Below, in pieces: positions 26,273 through 34,856 of a DNA stretch of 64,000 bases. Location: the NCBI GenBank assembly GCA_964485345.1, contig CAZAJB010000005.1, forward strand, positions 11,447 to 75,446. The letters are read 5' to 3'. The position numbers and the translations under genes were made by a program. This DNA comes from UBA5420 sp964485345 (GTDB lineage: Bacteria; Bacillota; Limnochordia; Darwinibacteriales; Darwinibacteriaceae). Under the pieces are notes generated by a model. It saw nothing but the letters and a program-made list of their open reading frames with translations, did no database searches and had not been told where the DNA came from. Numbering within the stretch: the first letter of the stretch is position 1; each line of letters opens with the position of its first letter.

Positions 26273-27136
26273 ATGGGTGATCTTACCCTCATATTGTGGG
26301 CACAAGAGTTTGCCACCCCTGCCTTAACCGCCTTTTTCACTGCCATCACATCCCTAGGCTCCCTTGAGTTTTATATGTTTGCTATCCCTGTGATCTATTG
26401 GCTGATTGATAAACACTTTGGTTTCCGTTTTGCTCTGTTTTTCATCTTTTCTGCCTATGTTAACTCGGGCGCAAAAAACATCTTTATGACAGAAAGGCCT
26501 CCCCGTGAAATTCGACTCGTGGAGCAAGAAGGCTATGCTTTCCCTAGTGGACATGCACAAGGTACCACGGCTTTTTGGGGATTTCTTGCCGTGAAACTCA
26601 AGAAACCTTTGGCTTGGGCGGGAGCCGTCATTCTGGTGATCCTGGTGAGTTTCTCCCGGATTTATCTGGGCGTACACTGGCCCATTGATATTCTGGGTGG
26701 ACTGGCGATAGCTACGGTCCTCCTTGCGGCCTACGCTTCCTTAGCCCAGGTTAACCTGGAGAAAATCTCCCTCAGAAGCTGGATGCTAGGCTCCGCTGTG
26801 GGTGCGTCGCTTCTCTACCTCTTGCATCCCACCGGAGATGGACCTATGACTGTTGGCTTTCTTCTTGGCGCCAGCATTGGTTATCGGCTCGAGCTTTTGC
26901 ATGTTCACTTTACAGAGGAAGCCACCCCTCTGCAAAATGTGATCAAACTCCTTGGTGGCCTGGCAGTCCTGTTCGTGCTACGCATTGCCCTCAAACCCCT
27001 TGTGAGTTGGCTACCAGACGGAATCGACTACGTAGTCCGCTATGCACTCTTGGGGCTGTGGGCGAGTCTAGGAGCTCCTTTTACCTTTAAAAAACTAGGA
27101 TTATATAAGAAGACAATGGTCACCAAGACCGCCTAA
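26273..27136 (+). CDS. PAP2-family membrane phosphatase
   Basis: 287 aa from the ATG at 26273 (AAGGAG 9 nt upstream). All three PAP2 motifs are present: KNIFMTERP, PSGHAQG and SRIYLGVHWPIDILGG, with the catalytic His in each of the last two. Six helices in the first 180 residues and extra helices in the C-terminal half. Acts on a lipid phosphate such as undecaprenyl pyrophosphate or phosphatidylglycerol phosphate. The alanyl-tRNA editing gene follows after 11 bp. Confidence 0.9.
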   Translation: MGDLTLILWAQEFATPALTAFFTAITSLGSLEFYMFAIPVIYWLIDKHFGFRFALFFIFSAYVNSGAKNIFMTERPPREIRLVEQEGYAFPSGHAQGTTAFWGFLAVKLKKPLAWAGAVILVILVSFSRIYLGVHWPIDILGGLAIATVLLAAYASLAQVNLEKISLRSWMLGSAVGASLLYLLHPTGDGPMTVGFLLGASIGYRLELLHVHFTEEATPLQNVIKLLGGLAVLFVLRIALKPLVSWLPDGIDYVVRYALLGLWASLGAPFTFKKLGLYKKTMVTKTA

Positions 27137-27147
27137 GAAGAAAGTGA

Positions 27148-28314
27148 GTGATCCTCATCCGTAAGCGCTACTATTCCGATCCATGGTTACAGGAACTCAA
27201 GACAAAGATACTCTCCAGCGAACGAGAGGGTGGTCGAAACCTGGTGGTTCTAGAAGAGACGATCTTCTATCCCACTGGCGGCGGTCAGCCCCACGATCTC
27301 GGTTTCATTAACGGGATCGCCATAAGCGATGTGTTTGAGCGAGACGGAACTGTGTTTCACGCCCTAGAACAGGTCTTGCAGGGTGACGAAGCCCTTTGTG
27401 TACTCGATTGGCCCCGTCGACTCGACCATATGCAGCAGCATAGCGGTCAACACCTTCTCTCAGCCGTGTTCCACGATCAATATGGTTATCGTACCGAGAG
27501 TTTTCATCTAGGCGAAGAGTACTGCACGATTGATATTTCCACACCAGTCTTGTCTGAAGAAGAACAAGATGCCGCAGAAGCAAGAGCAAACCAAGTCGTT
27601 TTTTCCAACTTGCCGCTCTTGACCTATACCCTAGACCCTGACGAACAGGGGCGTGTTCCCCTTCGCAAAATCCCAGACCTTGAGGGGGCACTCCGCATTG
27701 TGGAAATCGAAGGGTTCGACTACTCCCCATGCGCCGGAACGCACGTCAGCAGCACCTGCCAAGTGGGGCTCGTCAAGATCATGCGGTGCGAAAAACACAA
27801 GGGCATGACAAGGGTCTATTTTTTGTGCGGGAACCGCGCCCTGCAGGATTATGGGCGTAAACAGACAATTTGCCTCAACTTAGGTAGCCTACTATCGATC
27901 CGAGAAGAGGAGCTGCCTGACCGAGTTGCCCTAGAAGTCCAGCGCAAACAGGAACTAGAGAAACAGACAGTTGATCTGAAGAATGAGCTGATCGCTTTTC
28001 GGGCAGAGCGTATTGTGGCCCAGGGTGACAGTCCCTTTTTTCTGGAATCACCAGGTACAACCATAGACGAGGCGCAACAACTCGCCCGTTCCATCTTGGA
28101 TTTAACCACTGCCGCCCTCGTCATCTGCCTAGGTGAACGGTTGGTCCTGGCCCACAATCGATCGGGCGGCGTGCATCTTGGACAGTTGATCAAGGATAAA
28201 GCCCTGCCCCTCGGTGGTAGGGGTGGCGGGAGTAAGGAGAGCGCACAGGTCTACTTCCCAGACCCCGAAGGACGCAACGAGTTCTTGCGCATTCTCAAAA
28301 CAGACCTTTCTTAG
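27148..28314 (+). CDS. Alanyl-tRNA editing protein (AlaX-type with DHHA1 domain)
   Basis: 388 aa. Hydrolyses Ser- or Gly-tRNA(Ala) mischarged by AlaRS. The editing-site zinc ligands are H98/H102 (HMQQHSGQH) and C195/H199 (CAGTH). After a coiled segment around residue 240-285, the C-terminal DHHA1 domain ends in GGRGGGSKESAQVYF. The GTG start at 27148 is the only in-frame start near the upstream stop, with AGAAAGTGAG as weak site. The stop codon lies inside the terminator hairpin. Confidence 0.9.
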   Translation: MILIRKRYYSDPWLQELKTKILSSEREGGRNLVVLEETIFYPTGGGQPHDLGFINGIAISDVFERDGTVFHALEQVLQGDEALCVLDWPRRLDHMQQHSGQHLLSAVFHDQYGYRTESFHLGEEYCTIDISTPVLSEEEQDAAEARANQVVFSNLPLLTYTLDPDEQGRVPLRKIPDLEGALRIVEIEGFDYSPCAGTHVSSTCQVGLVKIMRCEKHKGMTRVYFLCGNRALQDYGRKQTICLNLGSLLSIREEELPDRVALEVQRKQELEKQTVDLKNELIAFRAERIVAQGDSPFFLESPGTTIDEAQQLARSILDLTTAALVICLGERLVLAHNRSGGVHLGQLIKDKALPLGGRGGGSKESAQVYFPDPEGRNEFLRILKTDLS

Positions 28315-28324
28315 GTCTGTTTTT
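28297..28324 (+). terminator. Rho-independent terminator
   Basis: Perfect stem AAAACAGACCT / AGGTCTGTTTT with a 5-nt loop and T-run, overlapping the stop of the alanyl-tRNA editing gene. Confidence 0.85.
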
Positions 28325-28415
28325 GCGTTTCACGCACGGTTCCCTTTTTTTCCCGCAGGAATATGGCAGAATTAGACAAAAAAAGGTGGAATCGACCCTT
28401 CATGGTAGGAGAATC

Positions 28416-28446
28416 CTCGAACGATGTCGAAGTATTTGATGTCGAA
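28416..28446 (+). promoter_or_regulatory. Candidate Spo0A boxes upstream of the histidine kinase
   Basis: Two exact TGTCGAA heptamers (28425-28431 and 28440-28446) lie 15 bp apart in the same orientation, with a third degenerate copy CCTCGAA at 28416. TGTCGAA is the Bacillota 0A-box consensus. They precede the kinase start by 65-95 bp. No clear -35/-10 pair was found here. Confidence 0.45.
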
Positions 28447-28510
28447 CTACTTTCTTTAGCGTAGAAACAACCCAAAAACAACGTGAGAAACTCGGGAGGG
28501 ACTTGGCGTC

Positions 28511-29812
28511 ATGTCGATCTCAAGAGTCTTGTTGTTCCTGTTGTTTACAGGCTGGAATATCCTTGTCAGCCTGCGCCTGATCGGTCGGGCGACCACGTGG
28601 TGGAAAGTGACAGCCTTCGCACTTCTTCACGCTGCCTCCTCAGTCCTATTTTTCCAGATCCTTCCCCACACAGCATTGCGTTTTCTTGCCATTTCCGCTA
28701 CATACTTCGCGTACTTCATGTGGATCTTTGCCGCGGAGCTTTTTCCTGATGCCCTCGCCTCTTATCTCACATCCCTAGCCCTGCAGGCCCTAGGCGTGCT
28801 CATTTTTGAACCCTTGGTTCGAGTTCGTCAAACGTATTTTGGCCTGCCCGCCTTCTTCTCAAACCTATGTCCCTACTTACCACTACTCATCGTGACACTC
28901 TTCTTTCTAGCTCAAGACCGTCGCCACAAGTACGTTGATGAACCTCCCCCTGCTCTAAGGTTCAAGGGTGTGGACCTACTCATAGCCTATGGAATTTTCG
29001 CCATTGGCTGTTATCTCACAACCCCTGTCAGCAAGTCTCTCTATCTCGATGTCTTTCTTGGAGGTTGTCTGATCGCTATGCCCCTCTCCTCTTATGCGGT
29101 CCAACGGTATGCCGCCAAAGACAAAAAAACCGGTAAGTCCCTGCAGTATCACATCCGGCAACGGGCAACGCAGAAATTGGCCATCAGTATCCTGCGAGAA
29201 GAACGCCATGAGTTTATTAACGAACTGACCCTCATTTCTACCTATCTTCAAATGGGTAAGTACGCAGACGCCAAGACTTGTCTCGACTATAGTTCGGCCA
29301 AACTCGCTGATCGCAATAACTATGCAGCATTACCCCACGATGCCTGGCTCACTGTCTTAGAGTTGAAGCAAAGGGAGGCCAAACATCGACAGATTGATTT
29401 TCGGGTAGACATTCGAGCCAAAGCTCCCGCGTCTTTCCAAGAACAGCGCCTGCTACCAAAACTGATTATCAACTTGGTGGATAACGCTTTTCACGCTGTG
29501 GCGAGGCAACCAGACGCTCAAGTATCCCTGTCGTGGTCACTAGGCCAAGATGACGAACGCATCTTGAGAGTGAGTAATAATGGTCCCGAGGTCTCGCCTT
29601 GGGATGGCAAGATGATCTTCCGCGGGGGAGTCACCACAAAACAGGAGGACTCAGGTAACCATGGCTGGGGTTTGGTGATCTGCAAAGACATAGCCGGTGT
29701 ACTACACGGTTCTCTCACCTATCAGAGCTCCCCGGAACGAACAACCTTTGCACTAACCCTGCCCCCGGCCGAACAAGAAGTCTACGAGGGGCTGCTCGAG
29801 GCTAGTTTTTGA
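28511..29812 (+). CDS. Orphan sensor histidine kinase, Spo0B-type
   Basis: 433 aa. Six to seven N-terminal membrane helices (residues 1-200) without a recognisable ligand domain, then a Spo0B-like dimerisation helix with phospho-acceptor His in REERHEFINELTLISTYLQMGKYADA, and an HATPase_c domain: LIINLVDNAFHAV (N box), RVSNNGPEVS (G1), GNHGWGLVICKDIAGVLHG (G2). The architecture recalls CitA/DcuS and NatK-type kinases. No response regulator is adjacent. A GGGAGGG site lies 10 nt before the ATG; Spo0A-like boxes lie upstream. It converges with the hexapeptide transferase, overlapping by 11 bp. Confidence 0.85.
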   Translation: MSISRVLLFLLFTGWNILVSLRLIGRATTWWKVTAFALLHAASSVLFFQILPHTALRFLAISATYFAYFMWIFAAELFPDALASYLTSLALQALGVLIFEPLVRVRQTYFGLPAFFSNLCPYLPLLIVTLFFLAQDRRHKYVDEPPPALRFKGVDLLIAYGIFAIGCYLTTPVSKSLYLDVFLGGCLIAMPLSSYAVQRYAAKDKKTGKSLQYHIRQRATQKLAISILREERHEFINELTLISTYLQMGKYADAKTCLDYSSAKLADRNNYAALPHDAWLTVLELKQREAKHRQIDFRVDIRAKAPASFQEQRLLPKLIINLVDNAFHAVARQPDAQVSLSWSLGQDDERILRVSNNGPEVSPWDGKMIFRGGVTTKQEDSGNHGWGLVICKDIAGVLHGSLTYQSSPERTTFALTLPPAEQEVYEGLLEASF

Positions 29813-30464
29813 TATAGGGAACCAAGATGCCCGGGCCTTTGCAGATCATTCTAGCAGGAATGCTACCCCGTACGGATGTAAGGGGATAGATAATAGACCC
29901 CATGCCCACAAGGGTTCCGGGGTTTAATACTGCATTACACCCTACCTCTACCTCATCACCTAGGATGGCACCGAACTTCCTGAGTCCAGTCTCTAGCACT
30001 TCACCCTCTACCCTAACCTTGACGCTCTCTTTCGTAGACTTGAAGTTGGAGATGATGGCGCCAGCGCCTAAGTGGGCTCCCCTTCCCAAAATCGAATCAC
30101 CCGCATAGTTAAAGTGAGGTAGCTGCACCTGGGAAAAAAGAACACTTTGCTTGACCTCACTGGCATTCCCCAAGACTACGCCGTCACCAGCCAGCACATT
30201 TCCCCTGACAAATGCATTCGGCCTGATTTCGCAATCGTCACCAAAGATGGCCGGTCCAAAAAAGCGAGCGGTGTCAGCAACTTTTGTCCTCGCCCCCACC
30301 CAAACTCCCTGGCCAATTTGCTTGAATTTTCCGGGATTCTTCTGCACGATAGCACAAATTAGGTCCGGAATCTGGGCAAGCACGTCCCATGGGTACTTCG
30401 CCTGAGCAAACGCTTCGGGACAGGGACAACCATCCAGACTGAAAAATTCTGCGTTTTTGGACAT
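29802..30464 (-). CDS. Left-handed beta-helix (hexapeptide) protein, GlmU-C-terminus-like
   Basis: 220 aa. From about residue 45 the hexapeptide repeats are plain: VWVGARTKVADTARFFGPAIFGDDCEIRPNAFVRGNVLAGDGVVLGNASEVKQSVLF, then AGDSILGRGAHLGAGAIISNFK and LGDEVEVGCNAVLNPGTLVGMGSIIYP. The order resembles the acyltransferase/beta-helix part of UDP-sugar pyrophosphorylases (G1P_TT_short type) without a nucleotidyltransferase domain. Probably a sugar or sugar-nucleotide N-acetyltransferase. ATG follows AAGGAGG. The DUF368 gene lies 12 bp upstream. Confidence 0.8.
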   Translation of the reverse strand: MSKNAEFFSLDGCPCPEAFAQAKYPWDVLAQIPDLICAIVQKNPGKFKQIGQGVWVGARTKVADTARFFGPAIFGDDCEIRPNAFVRGNVLAGDGVVLGNASEVKQSVLFSQVQLPHFNYAGDSILGRGAHLGAGAIISNFKSTKESVKVRVEGEVLETGLRKFGAILGDEVEVGCNAVLNPGTLVGMGSIIYPLTSVRGSIPARMICKGPGILVPYIKN

Positions 30465-30476
30465 GGAATGACCTCC

Positions 30477-31301
30477 TTACTCCGTCACTTGTTTTTGGAT
30501 AAACAAAGATGCAATCCAGACTCCCGCACCAAATAAGCCGAGACAAAGCACGAACTCCAAGCTGCTCCGTGGCCACCCCGGAAAGGCCACCCACAATGAA
30601 CCGAACATCAGACCGATGATAGCATAGGAAACTACTCCGCGCTTCCAATGAAACAGCCAGTGCATGGCCTTGGAAATCACGACAATCGTGGGGATAAAAC
30701 CCAATAACACAGGAATCAGAACCATGAGATCCAACTGCACCACAGCCCGCAGAAGCTCCTCATAATAACCAAAGGCAATAAGTAGGAACGAGGCACTGAG
30801 CCCAGGGATCACCAAACCAATGGCCAGAACAACCCCATGCAATAACGGGCGCAAGACGCCTACCGTCTCCGTGGCAGTTTGCCCAACATAGCGAGGCAGA
30901 CTTGTTGCCAGAAGAAGCAGGGCGACTCCTACCACAAGACTAACTAGAAAGGAAAGGCGAACCCCCCTGCTATTTGCCAGTTTTACCATGGAAGGGATGC
31001 TCGCTATGACAAGGCCAAAGAAGAAGTATAAAGTAGGCAAGGTATGCTGAGCAAAGAGGTACTCCAAAACCCTCGCTAAGAAGAAAAGGCAGACCGCTGC
31101 CCCGATGCCCAGAGGGACTAGCAGCTCAGTGTTGCGACGCCAGTTCCCAAAGGGGTTGGCCACCGCGGCCACAATGGGCTCATACAGCCCCAAAACCATA
31201 GCCAGGACGCCACCGCTCACACCCGGTATGACCATGCCCAACCCAATCACAAAGCCACAAGCGAGCCGGTACCAAAAGCTTTGCTCCTTAACCACTTTCA
31301 C
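30477..31301 (-). CDS. DUF368 membrane protein (PopT-type undecaprenyl-phosphate translocase)
   Basis: 274 aa, about eight helices. The repeated DUF368 signature appears twice, in GMVIPGVSGGVLAMVLGLYEPIV and AIGLVIPGLSASFLLIAFGYYEELL. Members recycle undecaprenyl phosphate across the cytoplasmic membrane for cell-wall synthesis. The GTG start (GAAGGGG site) overlaps the Crp/Fnr gene by 14 bp, so both are co-expressed. The beta-helix protein downstream fits a cell-wall precursor context. Confidence 0.88.
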   Translation of the reverse strand: MKVVKEQSFWYRLACGFVIGLGMVIPGVSGGVLAMVLGLYEPIVAAVANPFGNWRRNTELLVPLGIGAAVCLFFLARVLEYLFAQHTLPTLYFFFGLVIASIPSMVKLANSRGVRLSFLVSLVVGVALLLLATSLPRYVGQTATETVGVLRPLLHGVVLAIGLVIPGLSASFLLIAFGYYEELLRAVVQLDLMVLIPVLLGFIPTIVVISKAMHWLFHWKRGVVSYAIIGLMFGSLWVAFPGWPRSSLEFVLCLGLFGAGVWIASLFIQKQVTE

Positions 31302-31977
31302 GAACCCCTTCCAAGCCTTGACGGTCTTTAATCAGGATTCTACGTTGCCCAATTTGATCGATGAGACCCAGCTCTTGAAAGGATGACAGCTTGCGGCTTA
31401 GGGTCTCGCCCGTCGTTCCTATCTGCGAAGCCAAATCCCTCTTGCTCATGGGTAGCTCAATCTCTCCATCGTCCGGGCTCAAATCCAGAAGAGCCTGGGC
31501 TAACCGTCTCTCTACCGAATGAAGGCTGATATCCTCCAGGAGTTGCTCCGTTTTCCCCAGGCGCTGGCTGAGTTCCTCTAGAATCTTGAACGCAATCGTC
31601 GGGTATTTCGCCATGAGCTCCCTGAGGGGGGCAGCGTCAATTACGCACATGCTACTCTCCTCTAAAGTCCCTGCATAGTCGCCCATGGGAACGTTGCTAA
31701 AGAGGGTTAATTCGCCCAGGAAGTCCCCTGCACGTAGCACTCGCAGCACTTGCTCTTTACCTGTATCACTCAAGCGATAGACCTTGACGCTTCCAGAATG
31801 AATGACGAACAGACTCTCCACGGTATCATCCATGGCATAAATCGTTTCGCCTTTTTGCACCGTCAACTCGCGGGTAATCTGCGCCACCTCCATCATCTCG
31901 TCTTGATTGAGACTGTGGAAGATCGGAACCCGGGTTATGCAATTGGATTCTCTATCGTGCTCACAATGGCACTTCAC
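31288..31977 (-). CDS. Crp/Fnr-family transcriptional regulator with N-terminal cysteines
   Basis: 229 aa. cNMP-binding-like beta-roll (IFHSLNQDEMMEVAQITRELTVQKGETIYAMDD ... LRAGDFLGELTLFSNVPMGDYAGTLEES), dimer helix, then a Crp-type winged helix (LPMSKRDLASQIGTTGETLSRKLSSFQELGLI). The N-terminus carries C3, C5 and C13 (MKCHCEHDRESNC), a possible metal/Fe-S or redox site as in FNR-like proteins. GTG start with AAGGAGGAG 6 nt upstream. It leads the operon with DUF368. Confidence 0.9.
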   Translation of the reverse strand: MKCHCEHDRESNCITRVPIFHSLNQDEMMEVAQITRELTVQKGETIYAMDDTVESLFVIHSGSVKVYRLSDTGKEQVLRVLRAGDFLGELTLFSNVPMGDYAGTLEESSMCVIDAAPLRELMAKYPTIAFKILEELSQRLGKTEQLLEDISLHSVERRLAQALLDLSPDDGEIELPMSKRDLASQIGTTGETLSRKLSSFQELGLIDQIGQRRILIKDRQGLEGVRESG

Positions 31978-32139
31978 AGCATCTCCTCCTTCTGCTTTGG
32001 CACCTTCCTAGGATAATTCACCGTCAAGCCGTTGACTCCTGCAGTGGGCCGAGACAGCGCCCACAGGTCTAGTGTATTCATCCAGGCTGAGATCAAGAAT
32101 CCCCACTTGAGAGAAGGACTAGTGGGGACTGTCTCGCTT

Positions 32140-32490
32140 CTATTTCGTTGGATTCAAGGGGTACACCTTACCAATTGGCACAGAGAACATGAAACCTACA
32201 CTTGGGTGCTGAACATCTCCGAGGACATCCTTCACCGCATCAACCGTTCGCTCCACCAGTTGCTCGCTATCTACGACTGTAAAAATGGTCTTGTTATAGG
32301 GTCTAGCCCCTTCCATGAATGTCTTCAATGAGCCAAAAAGGGGCAAATCCCTTCCCCTCGTGCTCTGTAACGCACTAGCCATCCCTTGGCTATCTAGAAT
32401 CGTTGCTCCCTGCACTCCCACATCCACGAAGCGAGCTAAAATTTCATCGAGACAATCCGTTTCGTTCAAGACCAGAAACAAAGCGTACAT
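32140..32490 (-). CDS. PII-like small regulatory protein linked to a cation/proton antiporter
   Basis: 116 aa from the ATG at 32490 after AAAGGAGGG; the upstream frame lies inside the antiporter gene. Pattern of a ferredoxin-like PII fold: YALFLVLNETDCLDEILARFVDVGVQGATILDSQGMASAL, then a loop and KTIFTVVDSEQLVERTVDAVKDVLGD followed by GFMFSVPIGKVYPL. Such short PII-like proteins occur beside transporters and sense nucleotides. It follows the antiporter gene by 22 bp and probably regulates it. The space to the Crp gene (31978-32139) has only a 7-bp hairpin (ccccact/agtgggg), perhaps a weak terminator. Confidence 0.75.
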   Translation of the reverse strand: MYALFLVLNETDCLDEILARFVDVGVQGATILDSQGMASALQSTRGRDLPLFGSLKTFMEGARPYNKTIFTVVDSEQLVERTVDAVKDVLGDVQHPSVGFMFSVPIGKVYPLNPTK

Positions 32491-32512
32491 ATTGTCGCCC
32501 TCCTTTGATGAT

Positions 32513-33700
32513 CTACCTAATTGTGGACCCCATGCCGCGGATTTCTCCAGCCCTTTGAATAGCAGTCTTAGCAATGATGGGACCTATGATTTCGTATAGT
32601 AAGCCACTGACAATGATGATGGCAATGACCACAGCGCTACTGTCTGGCAAATGATGCCGTGCCAAGACCGCTAGGGCGATGGATAATCCCCCTTGGGGAA
32701 GTAGCGTTGCTCCCAGATATTTCCCTACGGCCGCCTCCGCCCTGATACCTCTCGAGCCAAGCCAAACCCCCGCGAATTTGCCGGCAGCCCGGGCCAATAT
32801 ATACCCCACGACCAAGAAAGCGGCATTCCAGAGGACACCTAGATCGAAACTGGAACCGGCTATGGTAAAAAGGAGTAGGTAAACCGGTGGTGTAAAGTGA
32901 TTTAGGCCGAAAAAGACGCGATTGGAGTTTTGCGTCAAGTTTACCAAGACTGTACCCATCATAATATTAGCCAGTAATGGAGACAAGGCCAAAGACTTAG
33001 CGAGACCGGTAGCGGCAAGAATCATACCGAGCGTTATCACCAAGAGCTCATCACTGTCTCCGGCTTTCTGCCCAAGAAAGGTCAGAGCCAATCCGAGCAG
33101 CACGCCAAGTACCAGACCGCCAGCGATTTCCAGCAAAGGCCTGGCCAGCACCTGCCATGCGCCGACATCTGCTCCCGGCGCAAATGTCCGAGCAATGGAT
33201 ATGGCGACGCTAAAAAGTACAACGCCTAAGACTCCGTCTAAGGCTGAGACGGGTAACAGCATTCGTGTGACAGGACCGTCCGAACGATATTGTCGCATTA
33301 CCATAATCGTGGCAACGGGGGCGGTAGCCGCGGCAAGGGATGCCATCATCAGGCTAAAGACAAAATCTTGTTTGAACAGAAAAAACATGGCGCAAAAAAC
33401 AAGCACAACAGCGCCGGCCACTTCGGCGAAGGTGATGATCACAAAGGGCGCGCCTAATTTCTTCATGTCCCGTACCACAAACTCACTGCCGATCTTAAAG
33501 GCGAGGATAGCTACGGCGATCTCAACTACAATCTTTAGAAATGGAAGATCTTGATTGGTAAGGAGTTTCAAGCATGAAGGACCTAAGACAATGCCTGCGA
33601 TGACAAAACCAAAGATATTGGACAGCTTAAATGTCTTGGCTAATCTGCCTGCTAAGCATCCGACTAAGACAACGATTGCGAGCTTGAGCAACATATCCAT
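32513..33700 (-). CDS. CPA2-type cation:proton antiporter
   Basis: 395 aa from the ATG at 33700 (AAGGGGG 8 nt upstream). About 12 helices of the Na+/H+ exchanger domain: NIFGFVIAGIVLGPSCLKLL, the EIAVAILAFKIGSEF block, SALDGVLGVVLFSVAISIA with the conserved Asp of helix 5, and ATLLPQGGLSIALAVLARHH. No TrkA-N domain is attached; the small PII-like protein encoded next may take that regulatory role. Confidence 0.88.
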   Translation of the reverse strand: MDMLLKLAIVVLVGCLAGRLAKTFKLSNIFGFVIAGIVLGPSCLKLLTNQDLPFLKIVVEIAVAILAFKIGSEFVVRDMKKLGAPFVIITFAEVAGAVVLVFCAMFFLFKQDFVFSLMMASLAAATAPVATIMVMRQYRSDGPVTRMLLPVSALDGVLGVVLFSVAISIARTFAPGADVGAWQVLARPLLEIAGGLVLGVLLGLALTFLGQKAGDSDELLVITLGMILAATGLAKSLALSPLLANIMMGTVLVNLTQNSNRVFFGLNHFTPPVYLLLFTIAGSSFDLGVLWNAAFLVVGYILARAAGKFAGVWLGSRGIRAEAAVGKYLGATLLPQGGLSIALAVLARHHLPDSSAVVIAIIIVSGLLYEIIGPIIAKTAIQRAGEIRGMGSTIR

Positions 33701-33747
33701 GCATAATACCCCCTTAGACCCCAATATAGCATATTGATCCTACCCTG

Positions 33748-33951
33748 TCAAAACAGAACACTCTTCCACACATCCCGCAATGCCCTTTCCGTGCGGGTTA
33801 CATCCTCGTCATCGATCAAGCAATGACCCCGAGCCAGTAAGCTCGTTAACAGCAGTTCGGTAACCTCTTCCTTGCCAACTATCACTCGGCTGATATTATC
33901 AGCCAAGCTTCTCAATCTATCTCTGCTCATGTTCTCCGAAGGCTGCATCAT
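33748..33951 (-). pseudogene. Remnant of a MoxR-type AAA ATPase (N-terminal fragment)
   Basis: 67 codons. LADNISRVIVGKEEVTELLLTSLLARGHCLIDDEDVTRTERALRDVW aligns with the N-terminus of the intact MoxR at 57867 (GANIAKVMVGKKEATELLLVALLSDGHVLLEDVPGVGKTMLARSL). The Walker A GxGKT is lost and the rest of the ATPase is absent. It is most simply a decayed duplicate, though a small expressed protein cannot be excluded (ATG at 33928 has a close GGAG). The flanks hold no DUF58 partner. Confidence 0.6.
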
Positions 33952-34070
33952 GCATCAATGCTCTTTTCCACCTCTTTCATTGAATCCCTTCAACGAATCT
34001 AAGAGGTGAATCTAGGTCAAGTGGCGAATTGTGTTTGTTGCATGTTGCACAGAAATTCGGGAGGGTCATT

Positions 34071-34856
34071 ATGGACAGACTAAAAAGCATTGACACATTT
34101 CTTTTGGATCTTGACGGAACCTTTTACCTCGGTGATCAACTGTATCCCTGGTCTTTGCCCTTTGTACACGCCTGTGAACGACTGGGCAAGCGCTTTATTT
34201 TTGTAACCAACAACTCCTCACAAAGCGGAGACTACTATGTGCAAAAAATCCAGACGATGGGTGCTTCCATCACGACGGATCAAGTATTTACCGCTGGTCA
34301 GGCCACCATATTCTATCTTAAGAAATACAAGTACCCCAAGAAGATATACCTGGTTGGCACACCAGCCCTGGAACAAGAATTTAGTGAAGCGGGATTCATA
34401 CTCACAAAAAAAGACCCAGAAGCGGTCGTTCTGGGCTTTGATCTCACTCTCACCTATGAAAAACTTGAGCGTGCCTGTTTCTTTATTCGCAAGGGCCTGC
34501 CTTTTATTGCCACCCATCCCGACTTCAACTGCCCAACTCCCGCTGGCCCCATTCCAGATTGCGGCGCAATGATTGCCTTAATCACAGCGTCTACAGGGGT
34601 CAAGCCGAAGGTCATCGGCAAGCCCAACCCAGAGATGATCGAAGCCCTACGGGCAAAGTATGGTCTAGAAGACCCCGGCAAGGTGGCAATGGTCGGAGAT
34701 CGCCTTTACACCGATATTGCCATGGGAAATGCCGCTGGCATCACCAGCGTTCTGGTCTTGAGCGGTGAAACCAAGCTCGCTGACGTGAGTACATCAGAGA
34801 TCCAACCTAGCATCATCGCAGAGAATCTCGGGGAGATTACCAAGAAACTCCTGTGA
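34071..34856 (+). CDS. HAD-IIA family hydrolase (NagD-like)
   Basis: 261 aa from the ATG at 34071 (GGGAGGG 5 nt upstream). Motif I DLDGTFYLGD with the catalytic Asp pair, motif II VTNNSSQS, motif III Lys in KPKVIGKPNPEMIEAL, motif IV VGDRLYTDIAMGNAAG. A type IIA (C2B) cap lies between motifs II and III. Acts on small phosphate esters such as sugar or glycerol phosphates. Its 3' end overlaps the convergent TIM-barrel gene by 20 bp. Confidence 0.9.
   Translation: MDRLKSIDTFLLDLDGTFYLGDQLYPWSLPFVHACERLGKRFIFVTNNSSQSGDYYVQKIQTMGASITTDQVFTAGQATIFYLKKYKYPKKIYLVGTPALEQEFSEAGFILTKKDPEAVVLGFDLTLTYEKLERACFFIRKGLPFIATHPDFNCPTPAGPIPDCGAMIALITASTGVKPKVIGKPNPEMIEALRAKYGLEDPGKVAMVGDRLYTDIAMGNAAGITSVLVLSGETKLADVSTSEIQPSIIAENLGEITKKLL

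Noticed and set aside
32922..33554. 210-codon plus-strand ORF
   Set aside because: Complement of the CPA2 antiporter; Ser/Thr/Lys-rich as expected for an antisense shadow of a membrane protein.
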